A stretch of DNA of 64,000 bases from Paenibacillus chondroitinus NBRC 15376 (lineage in GTDB: Bacteria > Bacillota > Bacilli > Paenibacillales > NBRC-103111). Below the pieces are notes generated by a model. That model saw nothing but the letters and a program-made list of their open reading frames with translations, searched no databases and had not been told where the DNA came from. Both the position numbers and the translations under genes were made by a program. Below are positions 37,169 to 46,157 of this stretch, one piece after another (within the stretch, counting starts at the first letter, position 1; each line of letters begins with the position of its first letter). The DNA is taken from contig NZ_BILW01000015.1 in NCBI RefSeq assembly GCF_004000765.1, positions 99,163 through 163,162 of the forward strand, in the 5' to 3' direction.

Positions 37169-38497
37169 GTGGCATTGTTTGAATACAAGTTCCCGGAGCT
37201 TGGAGAAGGCATACATGAAGGCGAAATCGTTAAGATGCTCGTTAAAGCGGGTGACACCGTAACTGACGAAACCATTCTTATGGAAGTACAAAACGACAAA
37301 GCTGTTGTTGAAGTTCCTTGTCCGGTAGAAGGTAAAGTCGTTAGCGTCGCTGTCAAAGACGGCCAAATCTGTACGATTGGCGAGCTCGTGATGACAATCG
37401 AAGTAACAGGTGAGATGCCGGCTGAGTCCATGCATCACAGCAGCTCCAACAACGCTGCGTCCGCAGCCGCAGCGGCACCTGCTGCTACAGCGGTAGCCGT
37501 AGCAGAGGCTCCTGCAGCAGCACCGGCAGTAGCTGCTGCTCCACCGGCGCCAGCAGCGCCAAGCGCTGGCGGCCGCGAAGTGCTTGCGACGCCTAGCGTA
37601 CGCAAGCTTGCAAGAGAAAAAGGCATCACACTCGCAGAGGTGACGCCTACAGGCAAGCACGGCCGCGTAACACGCGAGGACGTGCTCGGCTTTACAGGAG
37701 CCGGCAACGCCGCGGCTCCGGCAGCAGCACCAGCTGCAGCGGAAGCAGCTGGCAGCGCAGCACCTGCGGCTAGCACGCAGGTTGCTGTGGGCGATCGCGT
37801 GGAAGAGCGGGTTCCGTTCAAAGGAATCCGGAAAGTGATCGCGAACGCGATGGTGAAATCCGTGTACACGGCACCGCACGTGACACTGATGGACGAAATC
37901 GACGTGAGCGCGTTAGTCGCTCTGCGTGAGCGTACGAAGCCTCTTGCTGAGAAAAAAGGCGTGAAGTTGACTTACCTTCCTTTCATCGTGAAAGCATTGG
38001 TAGCGGCTTGCCGTCAATTCCCGGCGTTGAACGCGATGATCGACGAAGAAAAGCAAGAAATCGTCTACAAAAAGTACTACAACATCGGTATCGCAACAGA
38101 TACAGAAAACGGCTTGCTCGTTCCTGTTATCCATGATGCAGACCGCAAAAACGTATGGTCGATTGCTTCTTCCATCAAAGACTTGGCTACTCGCGGACGC
38201 GATGGCAAGTTGACTCCGAACGAGATGAAGGGCGGCACAATCTCCATCACAAACATTGGTTCCGTAGGCGGTATGTTCTTCACACCAGTAATCAACTTCC
38301 CTGAAGTTGCGATCCTGGGTGCTGGCCGCATTACTGAAAAACCTGTCGTGAAAAACGGTCAAATCGTTGCAGCATCGGTGATGGCTCTTTCCTTGAGCTT
38401 CGATCATCGTATCGTTGACGGAGCGACAGCACAAAGCTTCTTGAACTACATCAAACAGCTCCTGGCTGATCCAGAGCTTCTCGTCTTGGAGGTGTAA
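37169..38497 (+). CDS. pdhC: pyruvate dehydrogenase E2, dihydrolipoyllysine acetyltransferase
   Basis: Core acyltransferase of the complex, 442 residues. One lipoyl domain (residues 1-80) with the lipoylated lysine in EVQNDKAVVEVP (Lys44), an Ala/Pro-rich linker, a peripheral-subunit-binding domain (ATPSVRKLAREKGITLAEV, ~133-170), a second Ala-rich linker, and the catalytic domain ending with SFDHRIVDGA. The start is GTG after AGGAGGT. LipL encoded upstream is the expected source of its lipoyl precursor. Confidence 0.96.
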   Translation: MALFEYKFPELGEGIHEGEIVKMLVKAGDTVTDETILMEVQNDKAVVEVPCPVEGKVVSVAVKDGQICTIGELVMTIEVTGEMPAESMHHSSSNNAASAAAAAPAATAVAVAEAPAAAPAVAAAPPAPAAPSAGGREVLATPSVRKLAREKGITLAEVTPTGKHGRVTREDVLGFTGAGNAAAPAAAPAAAEAAGSAAPAASTQVAVGDRVEERVPFKGIRKVIANAMVKSVYTAPHVTLMDEIDVSALVALRERTKPLAEKKGVKLTYLPFIVKALVAACRQFPALNAMIDEEKQEIVYKKYYNIGIATDTENGLLVPVIHDADRKNVWSIASSIKDLATRGRDGKLTPNEMKGGTISITNIGSVGGMFFTPVINFPEVAILGAGRITEKPVVKNGQIVAASVMALSLSFDHRIVDGATAQSFLNYIKQLLADPELLVLEV

Positions 38498-38501
38498 CAA
38501 C

Positions 38502-39917
38502 ATGGTAGTAGGAGATGCTTCTCTAGATATTGACTTGCTAGTTATCGGTGCAGGACCAGGTGGTTACGTAGCTGCCATTCGCGCGGCTCAACTTGGTCAA
38601 AGCGTTCTTATTGTAGATAAATCGGAATGGGGCGGCGTCTGCTTGAACCGCGGCTGTATCCCTTCCAAAGCGTTGATCTCCGCTGCTCACACATATGAGC
38701 ATGCGCAGCACGCGGACAGCATGGGTATCTCTGTAGAGAACGTGAAAGTGGACTTTGCAAAGGTACAAGCTTGGAAAAACAGTATTGTTGCTAAACAAAC
38801 GGGCGGCGTTGGCGCGCTGCTCAAAGGCAACAAAATCCAAACGTTCCAAGGCGAAGTGATGTTCATCAACGAGCACGAAGCACGTGTGTTCAATGATGCA
38901 GAAGCTCCGCGTTATCGCTTCAAGCACTGTATTATCGCGACGGGTTCCCGTCCGATTGAGCTGAAAGCATTCCCTTTCGGCGGAAGAATTATTTCTTCCA
39001 CAGAAGCTTTGAACTTGCCTGAAGTTCCGAAAAGCATGATCGTGATCGGCGGCGGCTACATCGGAATCGAGCTTGGCCAAACGTATGCGAAGTTCGGTAC
39101 GAAAGTAACGGTGCTGGAAGGTTCAGATCACGTGCTGCCAGGCTTCGAGAAAGATCTGACGAAACTTGTAGCACGCAACCTGGAGAAAGTTGGCGTTGAA
39201 GTTCATACAGAAGCGCTGGCGCAATCCTGCACGAAAACAGAGAACGATGTAACCGTAACGTTCACAGTGAAAGGCGAAGAGAAACAAGTTACCGCTGATT
39301 ACGTGCTTGTAACTGTCGGTCGTCGTCCGAACACAGACGGCGAGCTTGGTCTTGATCTGATCAACTTGAAAATGACGGACCGTGGTTTGATTGAAGTTGA
39401 TAACCAAGGTAGAACCAGCATTCCGCATATCTTTGCGATTGGTGATGTTGTGCCTGGTCTATCCCTGGCTCACAAAGCTTCTTATGAAGCAAAAGTGGCC
39501 GCAGAAGCGATTGCAGGGCATTCCAGCATCGTAGACTACAAAGCGATGCCAGCTGTTGTGTTCTCCGATCCGGAAATTGCCGGTGTAGGCTTGAGCGAAA
39601 CGGAAGCAAAAGCTCAGGGCATCAACGTAACGATCGGGAAATTCCCTTACGCAGCTAACGGCCGCGCTAACTCTTTGAACGCAGGTCAAGGTTTCGTGAA
39701 ACTTGTCGGCGACAAAGAAACAGGCCAATTGCTTGGTGGTCAAATTGTTGGTCCGGAAGCATCAAACTTGATTGGAGAGCTCGCTCTTGCAGTTGAGATG
39801 GGGGCTAACCTGGAAGATATCGCCCTTACGATCCACGCACATCCAACATTGACAGAAATGATCATGGATGCAGCTGAAGGTGCGCTTGGTCACCCGATTC
39901 ACCAACTTGGTAAATAA
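38502..39917 (+). CDS. pdhD: dihydrolipoyl dehydrogenase (E3)
   Basis: FAD- and NAD-dependent disulfide oxidoreductase of 471 residues. FAD motif GAGPGGYVAAIRAA near 17-30, redox disulfide GGVCLNRGC (Cys47 and Cys52), NAD motif IGGGYIGIELG, and the C-terminal His-Glu pair in HAHPTLTE. Only four bases separate it from pdhC. A terminator follows, ending the pdh operon. Confidence 0.96.
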   Translation: MVVGDASLDIDLLVIGAGPGGYVAAIRAAQLGQSVLIVDKSEWGGVCLNRGCIPSKALISAAHTYEHAQHADSMGISVENVKVDFAKVQAWKNSIVAKQTGGVGALLKGNKIQTFQGEVMFINEHEARVFNDAEAPRYRFKHCIIATGSRPIELKAFPFGGRIISSTEALNLPEVPKSMIVIGGGYIGIELGQTYAKFGTKVTVLEGSDHVLPGFEKDLTKLVARNLEKVGVEVHTEALAQSCTKTENDVTVTFTVKGEEKQVTADYVLVTVGRRPNTDGELGLDLINLKMTDRGLIEVDNQGRTSIPHIFAIGDVVPGLSLAHKASYEAKVAAEAIAGHSSIVDYKAMPAVVFSDPEIAGVGLSETEAKAQGINVTIGKFPYAANGRANSLNAGQGFVKLVGDKETGQLLGGQIVGPEASNLIGELALAVEMGANLEDIALTIHAHPTLTEMIMDAAEGALGHPIHQLGK

Positions 39918-39954
39918 GCATCATCAGAACGGTTTCCAATACCTTTAGATAAAA

Positions 39955-40002
39955 AGTCCCGAGAGCATGGCGCAAGCCGCTCTACGGGACTCTTTTATTT
40001 TT
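39955..40002. terminator. terminator between pdhD and serC
   Basis: AGTCCCG and CGGGACT pair across about 23 bases and are followed by CTTTTATTTTT on the plus strand, with AT-rich sequence on the other side; convergent genes flank it. Confidence 0.78.
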
Positions 40003-40004
40003 GT

Positions 40005-41099
40005 TTATCCGTTTCTCCGGGCGAAATCAAGCATGAATTCAGCTAAAGCTTGGCAGGCTTCAAGAGGAACCGCGTTGTAGGCGGAGGCGCGCAAACCGCC
40101 AACACTGCGGTGTCCGGCCAAGCCCTCAAAGCCATGGGTCTCGGATTCTGCGATGAAACGGCGTTCAAGCTCACTATTAGCCATACGCCAAGTGATATTC
40201 ATGGGGGAACGGTCTTTCGCATCAATGATGCCTTGATAAAAGCCGCCGCTTGCATCGATGACCTCATAAAGGAGGCCGGCTTTTGCAAGATTGTGGCGTT
40301 CTAATTGTTCCACGCCGCCTTGCTTTTGCGTCCATTTGAGTACCAAATTCGTCATATAAATGGCGTGGACGGGAGGGGTGTTGAACAGCGATTTGTTTTT
40401 GGCAAATGTGCTGTAGCGCATGATTTCCGGAATCTCGCCTGAAGCTTGCTCCAGCCAGCTTTCGCGGATCACGACCACGGTAACACCCGCGGGTCCAAGA
40501 TTTTTTTGTGCGCCGGCATAGATCATGGAGAATTTCGTGAGATCCAGCTTGCGGCTCAGGATTTCGCTGGTCATATCGCCAACGAGAGGGATATCGCCGA
40601 CTTCGGGTATCTCCGCATAACGCGATCCTTCGATAGTATTGTTCATCGTGATATGCACATAGGCAGCATCTGGGCTGAGATCCTGTGCGTCCCAGGCAGG
40701 AATGCCGCGATAACCCTGATCTTTGGAGCTTGCTGCGACATGGGTGCGGCCAAGATACGCCGCTTCCTTATAGGCTTTTTCCGCAAAGCTGCCTGTTAAG
40801 GCGTAGTTAGCTGTTAGCTGGCGGCTTAAGAAATTCATCGGAAGAAGAGCGAATTGCGTGCTTGCCCCACCGCCCATGAAGAGCACTTCATATCCTTTGG
40901 GCAAATCCAGCAGGGAAAGCAGGAGGAGCTGCGTTTCGTGATTCAACTCCTCGACTGTTCGGCTTCTATGCGACATTTCCAGTAGAGAAACTCCTTTCCC
41001 CTCATAGTCGACAAATTGCTCCTGAGCTTCTTCCAGAACGCCTAAAGGCAGTGCGGCCGGACCTGGATTGAAATTGTACCTGCGTTTTGTTTGGTTCAT
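40005..41099 (-). CDS. serC: phosphoserine aminotransferase
   Basis: PLP enzyme converting 3-phosphohydroxypyruvate to phosphoserine in serine synthesis. The 364-residue product begins RYNFNPGPAALPLGVLEEAQ, has the PLP lysine in YAGAQKNLGPAG, and ends with the GLRASAYNAVP segment. GGGAGG is 8 bases before the ATG. It is controlled by a T-box leader on the same strand and appears monocistronic, with no serA next to it. Confidence 0.95.
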   Translation of the reverse strand: MNQTKRRYNFNPGPAALPLGVLEEAQEQFVDYEGKGVSLLEMSHRSRTVEELNHETQLLLLSLLDLPKGYEVLFMGGGASTQFALLPMNFLSRQLTANYALTGSFAEKAYKEAAYLGRTHVAASSKDQGYRGIPAWDAQDLSPDAAYVHITMNNTIEGSRYAEIPEVGDIPLVGDMTSEILSRKLDLTKFSMIYAGAQKNLGPAGVTVVVIRESWLEQASGEIPEIMRYSTFAKNKSLFNTPPVHAIYMTNLVLKWTQKQGGVEQLERHNLAKAGLLYEVIDASGGFYQGIIDAKDRSPMNITWRMANSELERRFIAESETHGFEGLAGHRSVGGLRASAYNAVPLEACQALAEFMLDFARRNG

Positions 41100-41132
41100 G
41101 TGATTGCCTCCCGTAACCGTATTTTGGACAAC

Positions 41133-41341
41133 AAAAAACGCTCCTCATCCGATTGGGACGAGGAGCGTTTGCTCGCGGTGCCACCCAATTTAAGAAACAT
41201 GACGTGCATGTTTCTCCACTTGGTTCCGCGGTAACGGGCGGTGCCGGTTAACTTAGCATGACTTTACATCCAACAAGCATGCTTGGCGATAACGCCTCCG
41301 AGTTGGATTCTCATCATAGGCACGATCGAATATAGAAGTTG
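41133..41341 (-). ncRNA. compact T-box leader controlling serC
   Basis: On the minus strand TGGGTGGCACCGCG (41187-41174) is the canonical T-box sequence, followed by a terminator hairpin AAACGCTCCTC / GAGGAGCGTTT with TTTTTT (41170-41133). From the predicted start at about 41341 the whole leader is only ~208 nt, so stem I is short: a TATGA/TCATG base helix, a TGAGAA/GTAAAG internal loop and an ATCCAAC/GTTGGAT helix with a small GGCG/CGCC hairpin. AGT and TCA serine triplets lie at its 3' side; the specifier is not resolved. Confidence 0.85.
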
Positions 41342-41347
41342 AATAAA

Positions 41348-41376
41348 AGTATATGCTTCTTATTTGAAAAGGTCAA
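41348..41376 (-). promoter_or_regulatory. sigma-A promoter of the serC leader
   Basis: On the minus strand TTGACC, 17-base spacer, TATACT. It lies only a few bases past the stop of ugpB, and no terminator is visible between ugpB and serC. Confidence 0.8.
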
Positions 41377-41379
41377 TGC

Positions 41380-42765
41380 TTATTTTACTGTTTTGTTATA
41401 AGCGGCTAGCTTCTCAGCGATGGTTTTTGAAGCTGCATCCAAGGCATCTTTTGGTGATTTTTTGCCAGTTAGTGCTTCTTCAATAGCTGTTTCAACGAGT
41501 TGACGAGCTTCCGGGAATACACCCATGACAGCGCCTTGCGTTGCTTTGTTCGGTTTCGTATTGTGCAGTTGGTCGATTGCTGTTTGGAATTGCGGGAATT
41601 TCGCTAAATTGTCTTTTAGAATTTGCTCATCATAAGCTTTTTTCGTAATTGGGAAGTATCCTGTGTTCACGTTCCACCAAGCTTGCGTTTGCGGATTCGT
41701 CAAAAACTTGATGAATTCCCATGCGCCTTTTTGCTCAGCTTCGGATTTGTTGTTCAAGATATAGAGACTTGCGCCCCCAACAACAACACCGCCGTCTTTG
41801 GCATCAGCTGGTTTAGGCATAACGCTTGTTCCAACTTGGAATTTGCCTTCTGCACCAGCAACAATACCACGTAAAGAAGCTGTAGAATCAAGTGTCATTG
41901 CAATTTGTCCAGCCAGGAAAGCTTTTTTCGTATCATCGGTTTTACGGCCAAGGTTCATAAGGGATTTGTTATCAACCATGTCCTTCCACCAAGTCAATGT
42001 TTTAACGCCTGCTTCATTGTTAAGAAGAGTTTCCGTAGCTGCGGCTGTACGGCCGTTTCCGTTGTTCAAGAATTCAGCGCCTTGCCCAGCGAAAAACTGC
42101 TCCATGAACCAACCGTAAATCGCGAAGGATCCGCCGGCTTTACCGTCTTTGCTCAACGCTTGCGCGGCTTTTGCTACTTCTTCATACGTTGTTGGCGGCT
42201 TCTCCGGATCTAGACCAGCGGCTTTGAACATATCTTTGTTGTAGTAAAGGATTGGGTTGGATGTGTTAAAAGGCATGGAATTCAATTTATCGTCAACTTT
42301 GTAATAATTCAAAATGTTTTCTTCAAGTTGGGAAAGGTCGAATTTATCGGCATCAACGAATTTTTGAACCGGTGTAATCGCCTTGGAATCGATCATGAAA
42401 CGCGAACCGATCTCGTAAACTTGAATGAGGGACGGGCCGCTTTTTGTATCCATGGAAGCTTTCATTTTGTTCAAGCTTTCATCGTAAGTACCTTGGAAAA
42501 CAGCTTCAACTTGCACGTTTTTCTGGGAAGCATTGAAGTCTGCAACCAGTTTGTCAACAGCTTTGCCAAGTTCACCGCTCATGGAGTGCCACCAGATAAC
42601 TTTGACCGGCTCTGCTGCTTTGGTTGGAGCTGCTGAAGCAGCAGTTGAACTTGCAGGTGCAGCACTGCTGGCTGGCGTTACTTCGGCTTTGCCGCATGCG
42701 CTAGTCAGCACCATCGTGAGTGCTGTCATGGCCATAACGGAAGTTCTTATGTTTACGGATTTCAT
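41380..42765 (-). CDS. ugpB: UgpB-like glycerol-3-phosphate/glycerophosphodiester-binding lipoprotein
   Basis: Extracytoplasmic substrate-binding protein, 461 residues, with a lipobox LTSAC (Cys24) and a Ser/Ala-rich linker. It follows E. coli UgpB closely: VIWWHSMSGELGKAVDKLV, LIQVYEIGS, PFNTSNPILYYNKDMFKAAGLDPEKPP (split over the usual positions), GGASLYI and TGYFPITKKAYD. These shared positions include residues that contact glycerol-3-phosphate or glycerophosphocholine in UgpB. It is the last gene of ugpA-ugpE-ugpB. Confidence 0.88.
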   Translation of the reverse strand: MKSVNIRTSVMAMTALTMVLTSACGKAEVTPASSAAPASSTAASAAPTKAAEPVKVIWWHSMSGELGKAVDKLVADFNASQKNVQVEAVFQGTYDESLNKMKASMDTKSGPSLIQVYEIGSRFMIDSKAITPVQKFVDADKFDLSQLEENILNYYKVDDKLNSMPFNTSNPILYYNKDMFKAAGLDPEKPPTTYEEVAKAAQALSKDGKAGGSFAIYGWFMEQFFAGQGAEFLNNGNGRTAAATETLLNNEAGVKTLTWWKDMVDNKSLMNLGRKTDDTKKAFLAGQIAMTLDSTASLRGIVAGAEGKFQVGTSVMPKPADAKDGGVVVGGASLYILNNKSEAEQKGAWEFIKFLTNPQTQAWWNVNTGYFPITKKAYDEQILKDNLAKFPQFQTAIDQLHNTKPNKATQGAVMGVFPEARQLVETAIEEALTGKKSPKDALDAASKTIAEKLAAYNKTVK

Positions 42766-42852
42766 TGATTTGTTTCTCTCCCTTTTTTAACTTTATTTTT
42801 TTATTATGGAAACCTGACTCAGCATACTAGCCGAGTAGATTGGCCAACAAGA

Positions 42853-43674
42853 TTAACCTTTCACAGCCCCCGCGGTAAGTCCGCGTACGAGCTGCTTTAA
42901 ACCAAGGATGAGCAAAATAAGCGATGGCAAGAGGACGATGGTGACACCTGCCAAAACGAGGTTCCACACGGTTAATTCTTCAAATTGCAGCATCGCGATG
43001 CCGATTTGTGCAGTTCTCATTTCTTCACTGTTCGTAATGAGCAGCGGCCATAGGTACATGTTCCATGCGTTCAGGAAAGCATAGACAGCTAGTGTAGCAA
43101 GCGCAGGTCTTCCCAGAGGCAGCACGATCCGGAAAAAGATGCGGATGTGACCACATCCGTCGATACGCGCTGCTTCGAACAATTCTTTGGGCAGCTGCAG
43201 GAAAAATTGGCGCAGCAGGAAGGTGCCGAAAGCTGTTGCCAGGAAAGGGACCGTCAGGCCCTGCAGACTATCGAGCCAATCCCATTTTTTGACCGTCAAA
43301 TAATTCGGTATGATCGTGACTTCCCAAGGAATCATCATTGTCGCCATGAACAAAGAGAAGATGAAAGCTTTTCCTTTAAACCGGATATTGGCAAAGGCAT
43401 AAGCGGCCATTGAGGAGGTCAACAGCTGCCCAATCATGATGACAAGCGAAACAATAAAGCTGTTTGTAATAAATTTGGCGATCGGAACGAGTTGAAAGAC
43501 GGCCACAATACTGCCCACGTAGAAACTGCTTGGCAAGAAGTGAGGCGGGTAAGCTGAAGCTTCATCTGGCGTCATGAACGTGGCAGAAAATGTGTAAAAG
43601 ATTGGATACAGCACAAGTGCGGCTGCAATCGCCAACAGGATATAAATAGCTGCTTTTTGTAAGGGACGATTCAT
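42853..43674 (-). CDS. ugpE: UgpE-like ABC transporter permease
   Basis: A 273-residue inner-membrane permease of the CUT1 family with six helices. The EAA loop that docks the ATPase reads FEAARIDGCGHIRIFFRIVLPL. Its ATG overlaps the stop of ugpA (ATGA), so translation is coupled. No ATPase gene (ugpC) is present in the cluster, so a shared MsmX/UgpC-type ATPase must energise it. Confidence 0.87.
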   Translation of the reverse strand: MNRPLQKAAIYILLAIAAALVLYPIFYTFSATFMTPDEASAYPPHFLPSSFYVGSIVAVFQLVPIAKFITNSFIVSLVIMIGQLLTSSMAAYAFANIRFKGKAFIFSLFMATMMIPWEVTIIPNYLTVKKWDWLDSLQGLTVPFLATAFGTFLLRQFFLQLPKELFEAARIDGCGHIRIFFRIVLPLGRPALATLAVYAFLNAWNMYLWPLLITNSEEMRTAQIGIAMLQFEELTVWNLVLAGVTIVLLPSLILLILGLKQLVRGLTAGAVKG

Positions 43675-44633
43675 TGATAATGTACATTCCTTTCGAACAC
43701 TTTGAATTGCACAAAGGTGAAAATCAGGATGATGGTGAACAGTACTAGGGCCTGCGCGCTTCCTGTTCCGAACCGGAAGTTAATGAAAGCATCTTGATAC
43801 AAGTTATAAACGAGCACATCGGTCGAGTTGATCGGACCGCCTTTGGTCAGAATGTGAATTTGACCAAAGGATTGGAAAGCGCCGATAATCGATACAATCG
43901 TGACGAAGAACACCGTCGGTGAAAGCAGGGGTAAAATGATTTGTACAAACGTCCGAACCGGCCCGGCTCCGTCAATTTTTGCGCTGTCGTAGATTTCATC
44001 CGGGATGCCTTGAAGTCCGCTGAACAGAACAATGTAATTGAAGCCAAGATTCATCCATACGGTCATGAAGGAGACGGAAAGCAGTGCCCATCGAGGATCC
44101 GTTAGCCAAGCCACAGGCTCTAAACCTACAAGCTGCAGCAGGTAGTTAAGCATGCCGACGCTAGGATGAAAAAGCATCATCCAGATGACAGAGGATGTTC
44201 CCACAGACAGAACGACAGGCAGCGAGAAAATAAATTGAAAAAATCGCATCCCTTTTAGCTGATTGTGGGTGAGAGCTGCGAGCAGAAGCGCAAGGGCGAT
44301 GCTGGTCGGTACCGTCAGAATGGTGAATAACCCAGTGACCTCCAAGCTTTTATAAAACTTCTCCGACGTGAAGATAGCCGTAAAGTTGTCGAAGCCGACG
44401 AAGGAAGCCACCCTGCCTCTGGGATCGGTCTCATGCATGCTGAGATAAAAGGTTTGAATCAAAGGGTAGAACAGAAACACACCGAATAGCAGCAATGAAG
44501 GAAATAAGAAAATATAACCAAGCAGCGTCTCTGCCCACTTCGAGAAGAACATAGAACGACGGGGGAGTTCAGCACGTGTTGTTATTTTTTTTGGAACATT
44601 TGTTAAGGTTAAATCCTGGTCCAGCGTACTCAT
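43671..44633 (-). CDS. ugpA: UgpA-like ABC transporter permease
   Basis: A 320-residue permease paired with UgpE; six membrane helices after a ~30-residue cytoplasmic lead, with the EAA loop IYDSAKIDGAGPVRTFVQIILPLL. The ATG giving MSTLDQD is 7 bases after GGAGG. First gene of the leftward ugp operon, divergent from ugpQ across a 210-base spacer with PhoP-box-like repeats. Confidence 0.87.
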   Translation of the reverse strand: MSTLDQDLTLTNVPKKITTRAELPRRSMFFSKWAETLLGYIFLFPSLLLFGVFLFYPLIQTFYLSMHETDPRGRVASFVGFDNFTAIFTSEKFYKSLEVTGLFTILTVPTSIALALLLAALTHNQLKGMRFFQFIFSLPVVLSVGTSSVIWMMLFHPSVGMLNYLLQLVGLEPVAWLTDPRWALLSVSFMTVWMNLGFNYIVLFSGLQGIPDEIYDSAKIDGAGPVRTFVQIILPLLSPTVFFVTIVSIIGAFQSFGQIHILTKGGPINSTDVLVYNLYQDAFINFRFGTGSAQALVLFTIILIFTFVQFKVFERNVHYQ

Positions 44634-44703
44634 GCATTGACCTCCATAAAGATTATTAGGCTAGTTCGATCTCTATTAGGTTAACGTTCTGTTATTTGAC
44701 CAA

Positions 44704-44731
44704 TGTTAAATAGGTTTAAATGATTTGTTAA
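44704..44731 (-). promoter_or_regulatory. PhoP-box-like direct repeats facing ugpAEB
   Basis: On the minus strand TTAACA-N5-TTTAAA-N5-TTAACA. The 11-base period and the TT(A/T/C)A(C/T)A hexamer match the B. subtilis PHO box, with the middle hexamer imperfect. Confidence 0.6.
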
Positions 44732-44744
44732 TTTCGTCCCTAAG

Positions 44745-44772
44745 TTTACATAATATTTACGAAGATTTACTG
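44745..44772 (+). promoter_or_regulatory. PhoP-box-like direct repeats facing ugpQ
   Basis: TTTACA-N5-TTTACG-N5-TTACTG on the plus strand, again with an 11-base period. A TATAAT -10 element lies 22 bases further on (44795-44800) and lacks a recognisable -35, as expected for an activator-dependent promoter. Confidence 0.58.
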
Positions 44773-44843
44773 GGCAAAAGCGGAGCTGCTCTACTATAAT
44801 TTGAGGATAAGCAGTTAATGATGTTAGGAGCGTGTTACGTATA

Positions 44844-45578
44844 ATGAGCAAACAACAACCACTTGTAATTGGTCATAGAGGAGCAGCCGGGGATGCACCG
44901 GAGAATACGTTAAGATCTTTTGCTTTAGCTTTCGAGCAAGGGGCTGAAGGCATTGAATTGGATGTTCACCTGACGAAAGACGGCGAAATTGTCGTTTGTC
45001 ATGATGGTACATTGGATCGCACGACGAATGGTTCAGGCTTAATCTGCGAGAAAAACTGGGATGAAATCAAAGGACTGGATGCCGGTTCATGGTTTTCCGA
45101 AGATTTCATCGGAGAAAGAGTTCCGTTACTGCGTGAGGTTTTTGAGCTTGTGCCACGAGGTTTCCTCATCAATGTGGAAGTGAAGCATGCGTATGAAGGA
45201 CGAATGGAGAAAGCGCTTCTCGCCTTTTTGCGTGAAAGCGGCAGGATGGAAGACGTTGTTATTTCCTCCTTCGACCACAAAGTGATTAAGCGCATCAAGT
45301 TGGCCGAGCCTGAAGTGAAAGTTGGGCTGCTGTATGCCGCCAACCTGATTGACCATGCGGCTTATGCCCAGCAACTCGGGGTTGAGGTGCACTCTCTGCA
45401 CCCTCAACATCATCATTATGAAAAAGAAGATGGAGTATCGGTGGCAGAAGCAGGATTAGCCACGTATCCATGGACAGTGAACGTTGAAAGGGATTTTCAA
45501 AAGATGATCGATGCTGGTGTTACGGGCATTATTACGGATTTTCCAAGGAAGCTTAATGCTTTATTAAAAGGCGAATAA
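44844..45578 (+). CDS. ugpQ: glycerophosphodiester phosphodiesterase UgpQ
   Basis: Cytoplasmic GDPD-family enzyme (no signal peptide, 244 residues) that hydrolyses imported glycerophosphodiesters to glycerol-3-phosphate and an alcohol. Catalytic motif IGHRGAAGDAPENT with the general His pair completed by CHDGTLDRTTNG, and metal ligands in GIELDVHLTKDG. The ATG is 13 bases after TTAGGAG; a GTG at 44832 is too close to that site. Divergent from ugpAEB, its natural functional partner. Confidence 0.9.
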   Translation: MSKQQPLVIGHRGAAGDAPENTLRSFALAFEQGAEGIELDVHLTKDGEIVVCHDGTLDRTTNGSGLICEKNWDEIKGLDAGSWFSEDFIGERVPLLREVFELVPRGFLINVEVKHAYEGRMEKALLAFLRESGRMEDVVISSFDHKVIKRIKLAEPEVKVGLLYAANLIDHAAYAQQLGVEVHSLHPQHHHYEKEDGVSVAEAGLATYPWTVNVERDFQKMIDAGVTGIITDFPRKLNALLKGE

Positions 45579-45670
45579 GCGGTAGGCGCACGGACTTGAA
45601 GATGGATGTTCTATCACACTTTTTACGAGTATGGTAGAATATGGGTATCTTGGTTTGGAAGGGGAATCGT

Positions 45671-46048
45671 ATGAACGCAAACATCTTAACTCAAATAGAA
45701 CAAATTTCTGTCAATGTTGTTGATATTGAAAGAGCTATTACTTTTTATCGCGACACCTTGGGTATGAAATTTATGTTTCAAGCTGGGCAAATGGCTTTTT
45801 TTGATTGCAATGGCATTCGTCTGATGCTTAGCCTTCCTGAGAAACCTGAATTCAATCATCCAGGATCGGTCATCTATTATAAAGTGGAAGACATGAGGAT
45901 GGTGTATGAAGCCTTCATCGAGCGAGGGGTTACCTTTATTAGTGAACCTCATGTCGTTGCAAAAATGGAACATTTGAATATTTGGATGGCGTTCTTCCGG
46001 GACACCGAGGGGAATACACTAGCATTAACGAGTGAAGTTTCGAATTAA
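45671..46048 (+). CDS. VOC/glyoxalase-family protein
   Basis: A 125-residue single-domain vicinal oxygen chelate protein: EQISVNVVDIERAITFYRDTLGM, GQMAFFDCNGIRLML and MAFFRDTEGNTLAL give the two beta-alpha-beta-beta-beta modules. A Glu in the last module is a likely metal ligand, while the usual first His is replaced around QISVNV. Function could be dioxygenase-, lyase- or resistance-like and cannot be assigned. AAGGGGA precedes the ATG by about 6 bases. A terminator follows. Confidence 0.8.
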   Translation: MNANILTQIEQISVNVVDIERAITFYRDTLGMKFMFQAGQMAFFDCNGIRLMLSLPEKPEFNHPGSVIYYKVEDMRMVYEAFIERGVTFISEPHVVAKMEHLNIWMAFFRDTEGNTLALTSEVSN

Positions 46049-46057
46049 ATAAGGTGC

Positions 46058-46097
46058 AAAAAGGACCGCTGCATATGGATGCTGTGGTCCTTTTTTA
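46058..46097 (+). terminator. terminator after the VOC gene
   Basis: AAAAGGACC and GGTCCTTTT form the base of a hairpin extended by GCTGCAT/ATGCTGT, with a T6 run. Confidence 0.85.
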
Positions 46098-46157
46098 ATA
46101 GTGCGGGAGGAGGGTAAAAAAGGTCGCTGCAGTACGATCCATCAGGTGATTGGCGAG

